From assembly GCA_000320545.1 (NCBI GenBank), contig ADNK01002372.1, forward strand, positions 1 through 64,000: a stretch of DNA of 64,000 nt, in the 5' to 3' direction. The position numbers were made by a program, and so were the translations under genes. Positions 60,549 to 64,000 of the stretch are shown piece by piece (position 1 is the stretch's first letter; each line of letters opens with the position of its first letter). The notes under the pieces are model-generated. The model had not been told where the DNA came from. It did not search any database and saw only the letters and a program-made list of their open reading frames with translations. Source of the DNA: Bigelowiella natans CCMP2755. Lineage: Eukaryota > Cercozoa > Chlorarachniophyceae.

Positions 60549-63500
60549 GAAGGAAGAGTCGTCCGACTCATATTTCCTACCCTCCTCATCAACGACGATG
60601 TATGAGTTGTGGGTGTTGCTGATGCTGCTGCTGGTGGTGGTGGTGGTTGCGGTTGTTTTGAAGTGGAAGAAAGCTGAGCAGCGAAGTCACTACTGGAATG
60701 ATAATTATTCCGTCGTTCGGCAGTGCTCCTCCTCCCCCCTCTCCTCAGCGTCTGTTGGTTCAATGACGATGACAGCTTCTGTTCTACCCCTCTCTGCTGC
60801 TGCTGCTGCTGCTGCGGATAGCGATGATGATGCTGGTGATGGCGGTGCGGGTGGCGATTTAGTTTGGAACTATTTTTACTCAAATTTAGAGTTTCTTCTT
60901 GAACTCGAGAATGATATTTTCCTTCTCTGTAACGATTGCTCGATCCAGATGAGGTTTCTTTCTTTTTATCGGTGTATTTTTTGGTCGTTGTAGTATCAGC
61001 TGCTCGCTCTTTTGTTGTGCTTTCTGACACTTTTTTTACGGGAGGATGATGCCCCTCTCTATCATTAAATAATGTTGTTATTAGCAAAAGTCAAAAGCCA
61101 AGGAGGGAAGCAGCCGCGGTAACAAAAAGTAGTATCGTTATGTATCATGCGTAGTAACAAAGTATCGTCATGTATCATGCGTAGCAACAGCACTCCTTGA
61201 CTCGTTAATCGAAGTTGTGCTGTTAAAGTAGTAGTACTGTTTTCTTATGATGACGGAGCTGGATGAATGCCGATAAGAAGAAGACCTGAATTGTGGTAGT
61301 GGAAACATCACATGACTATTATCTTCCCACAAACCTACTTCATAACGATCAAGTGACTAATCATTTAACCAATCAGTACTCCTTGTTAATTTGATTTGAG
61401 AATAATTAATATGCTGCTAGTTTATATTTTGTTTTGCCAACCATCGAGATGTGGGCCGTGTCGGTTGAGGAGAGCTAAAAAGCATAAAAGCAGGAAAGAC
61501 CGAAAAGGAAATGTAAACGATTCTTGTTATCAATACTATCGTTTGAATTTGTCATCATTCAAATCCAATCATACAAAACCAAAATCCAATATGATAATAG
61601 AGTGATTCTTCTTCTTTAAAGGCAGCCAGCAGTCAGTGTGCTGCCAGTATATTGATGGTGATGGTGTTTATGATGATGATGATGTTGATGTCTTTGACTA
61701 GATGATAAGAGACTTAGACCTAGGAGGTCCCTCCTTATCTTCCACGCTGCTGCTTAAACCGCGGCGGCTTCTACGAAAAAATAAATATCTTTAATATCAC
61801 ATTGTCACGTAATGACTTCCTTGACTTTACCAACTAAGAAATAACGGTGAATTGTTAGAGTTTGCTACTACTACTACTGCTACTACTACTACCACTACCA
61901 CCTGTGGATTTTATTTCTGAGACTCGGAGTCGTAATAATGTGCTGCTGCTGCTGCTGCTGCATTGGTGATGGGTCACTCTGTTTTAGGCCGTGCTTCTTC
62001 CTGTTGTTATCCTTCATCGGTGTTGTCATTGAAGTAGCCACGATTGCTCGAGAACCTCTCTCCTCCTCCTCTTCCTCCTCCTCCTCCTCCCTTCGGTTGT
62101 TGTTTCTGTTGGTGGTGTCTTTTATGTACAAGTTGTCCTGCTTCTCTTTCAACCGATGATGATGTTGTCTCGAGGCGGCTAGTGGTTGCGATGATGATGA
62201 TAAGACTGCATAGCAGCCCTCTCTTCCTCTTCCTTGTTCTTTAACACCCCCTCCTCCTACCCCCCCTTTGTTCTCTGCCATTTTCTTCCTAATTCTTTTC
62301 TCGTTATGTAGTGCTACGGCGTCGTCGTCATCGTCATCAGCACCGCCTAATTGTCTTCCCGTCCTTTTCCTCATCATGTTGTTGTTGTTGTTGCCATTCT
62401 TCCCATAGGGTTGGGCTTGATACGTGCGCTCTCGCCGTAGATAATAATCAGAATCATGAAGATAATGGCGACGACGACTCCTATCAACACGACGTCGCAA
62501 GCGTGGTGGCGTTATCCGACTTTTACTCCTTTTCCTTTCGATCTGATTACATGAGGAGACACCCATCAATGCATGTAAAAGTAAAGATGAGACGAGCTAC
62601 AACCAAAATGATGATGATAAAATTATTTGCTGCTACTGCTGCTGCTACTGTTTTATTGCTAATGTTCCTGAATGTTAGATATGATGATAACAACAACCTT
62701 TACTGCGATCTTCCTTGGGAGTAATCTACTGGTACTGGTGTGGGCATTATTATGATGTTGATGTTTCTGTAGCGCACTTCTATCTTTAGCATCAATATTC
62801 TGTTGCTGCTTCCTCCAGTGCCTTCTGTATGATCTTGATCCATCACCATCATTATCACGATGATCACCATCTCTATTCATATCCTCGCCTTCAACCTTAC
62901 GCTGCTGCTGCCATTGTCCCTCTCGATGACGACGCGCATGGTCGTAGTTGCGCCATTGATGATTACGCCTGAGCTCATCATCATCATCATCATCATCAAA
63001 CTGTGCGTCCGATATTACAAGCCTCCTTTTCCTCCTCCTCCTCCTTCTTTCACGGGAATTTGTAGCAGCCCCACCACCATCATCATGATAATAATAATCA
63101 TCATCATCACCACCACCATCCCCCACGACCAACTTCTTGTTCTTACTATTCTGCTCATTGTGCTGCTGCTGCTGCTGTGGAGTATTGAGGAGGAGCTTCT
63201 TCCTGGTATTGGGGTTGTTTGTTGTTGAAGAAGATATCCTCCTTGTGGCCTCCTCCTGCTGCTGCCGTGGTCTCACAACATTATTATTATCATCATCATC
63301 ATCATCGTAGCAGTAGTAGCCGTGCTTCTGAAGAGGTTGTTCATCTTTATTCAGCCGATAAGAACAAGAAGACCGACCAACGCCACCAGATCTACTTACA
63401 TCGCGATGATGATGATAGTGATTATAGAGTGATTGCCCACGGGGAGAATGATGAGAGCAAGAAGGAGCAGCAGCAGGAGGAGCAAGAGGAGGAAGTGCTT

Positions 63501-63999
63501 GTCGTATCATTGGTCTATTAGAATGATAATTATTAGAATATGATCGACGATGATCTTCTCCTCCCTGATGCTGTTGCTGCTGCTGCTGGTGGTGGTGTTT
63601 ACTACTAGTAGTAGTACTATGACGATAACGGCTGAGAGGAGGAGGGGGAGACACACTCCTCCTTGTCCTCCTCCTTGTCGTCATCCTCTTCACATCGCTT
63701 TGTCGTCGTTTGAGAATGAGCATGTTGCTACTATTTGCAGTTTCCACCATATGTTGTGCAAACGATGAGCTATTGGCCTCTTTTTCTCGTCGTCCACTAC
63801 CAGCACCAGCACCATAGTCTTCCCCCCTCCGTTTCTTGTTGTTGTTGCAGAAGGTGGTGGTTCCACTGATCTCCTTATTCTTATTCATAGTCTCTCTCTC
63901 CTCGTATGGATTCTGCTTCTTCTTCTTCTGTACCATACTACTTCCTACTACAAAGTCTTCCTCCTTTTTATTATCATTCTTCCTGTTCTTCGCAACCAC
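60147..63999 (-). CDS. Large Arg/Ser/His/Asp low-complexity protein, 5' partial
   Basis: Five exons on the - strand, the first running off the right edge: (63999 or beyond)-62704, 62542-61902, 61770-61720, 61058-60293, 60218-60147. All junctions are GT-AG, phases agree, and the visible 2826 nt give at least 941 residues. The chain is highly charged: Arg/Lys blocks with RS dipeptides (ERKRSKSR, RSRRRHY, HRSRRGLSS), Asp runs (up to 8), Glu runs, poly-Gln, poly-Asn, a run of His at about 60525 and poly-Pro. The C-terminus is DVYVIEEMPIKIRRIDHTGT then SSLRRKVSLPAAAA. No folded domain is recognised in the visible part. RS and RH repeats suggest an SR-like RNA-processing or nuclear scaffold protein, but this is inference; a domain may lie in the missing N-terminus. 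Confidence 0.72.
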
Positions 64000-64000
64000 G

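Noticed and set aside
60500-60993. + strand frame with Asp run and Leu/Val-rich stretches
   Set aside because: It is antisense to the exon 61058-60293 of the low-complexity protein, which has consistent splicing and phase.
1-64000. tRNA, rRNA, retroelement or transposase genes
   Set aside because: Searched by eye for cloverleaf arms, rRNA-conserved words and reverse transcriptase, integrase or DDE motifs; none seen.

Overview
This is nuclear DNA of a flagellated (ciliated) protist. The evidence is spliceosomal GT-AG introns throughout, an axonemal-type dynein heavy chain of about 4,800 residues, a cytosolic HSP90 ending in MEDVD, a V-ATPase B subunit, the histone chaperone HIRA and a plant-like fused molybdenum-cofactor enzyme. 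No bacterial operons, rRNA, tRNA or transposon proteins were seen. The exact lineage is not settled by the window; a SAR-type or other microalgal/protist flagellate is a guess only.

The long open frames show only part of the gene content. Five genes are broken into very short exons (down to 12-23 nt) whose introns are packed with microsatellites (GT/CA, TA, GA, and triplets such as GAT, CTA and GTC). I rebuilt them by hand from splice sites, reading phase and protein-family motifs; where a whole gene lies inside the window the summed exons are divisible by three. In order: HCF101-like Fe-S ATPase (-, 3-3219, continues off the left edge); TDP2-like endonuclease/exonuclease/phosphatase (+, 3639-8091); a secreted coiled-coil protein (-, 8784-9661); V-ATPase subunit B (+, 10666-12660); HSP90 (+, 17115-19350); a CDC123/D123-like ATP-grasp protein (+, 20995-24010); a CNX1-type MoeA-MogA fusion (-, 25922-34358, 21 exons, 816 aa); a flavin-reductase-like FMN-binding protein (+, about 34562-36437); HIRA (-, 37521-43236, 14 exons, 1315 aa); a small unknown gene (-, about 43301-43655); dynein heavy chain (+, 43800-59199, 9 exons, 4816 aa); and a huge low-complexity Arg/Ser/His-rich protein (-, 60147 to beyond the right edge).

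There are two kinds of non-coding DNA. Introns and divergent promoters carry microsatellites or ordinary AT-rich sequence. Intervals that contain at least one gene 3' end (8.1-8.8, 12.7-17.1, 19.4-21.0, 24.0-25.9, 36.4-37.5 and 59.2-60.1 kb) instead hold 'islands' rich in TGCATG, CTAGC and GTGCAC words. These islands include three copies of a roughly 200-bp dispersed repeat with a GTAGC...GCTAC hairpin, an inverted repeat, and short direct repeats.

Functionally the window is a set of unrelated housekeeping genes (Fe-S and Moco biogenesis, proton pumping, chaperoning, chromatin, ciliary motility). The most unusual observations are the tandemly amplified exon-plus-splice-donor block in the TDP2-like gene, the 12-nt microexon beside it, the dispersed hairpin repeat with its 3'-end-associated islands, and the microsatellite-encoded poly-Leu stretch upstream of the HCF101 presequence.
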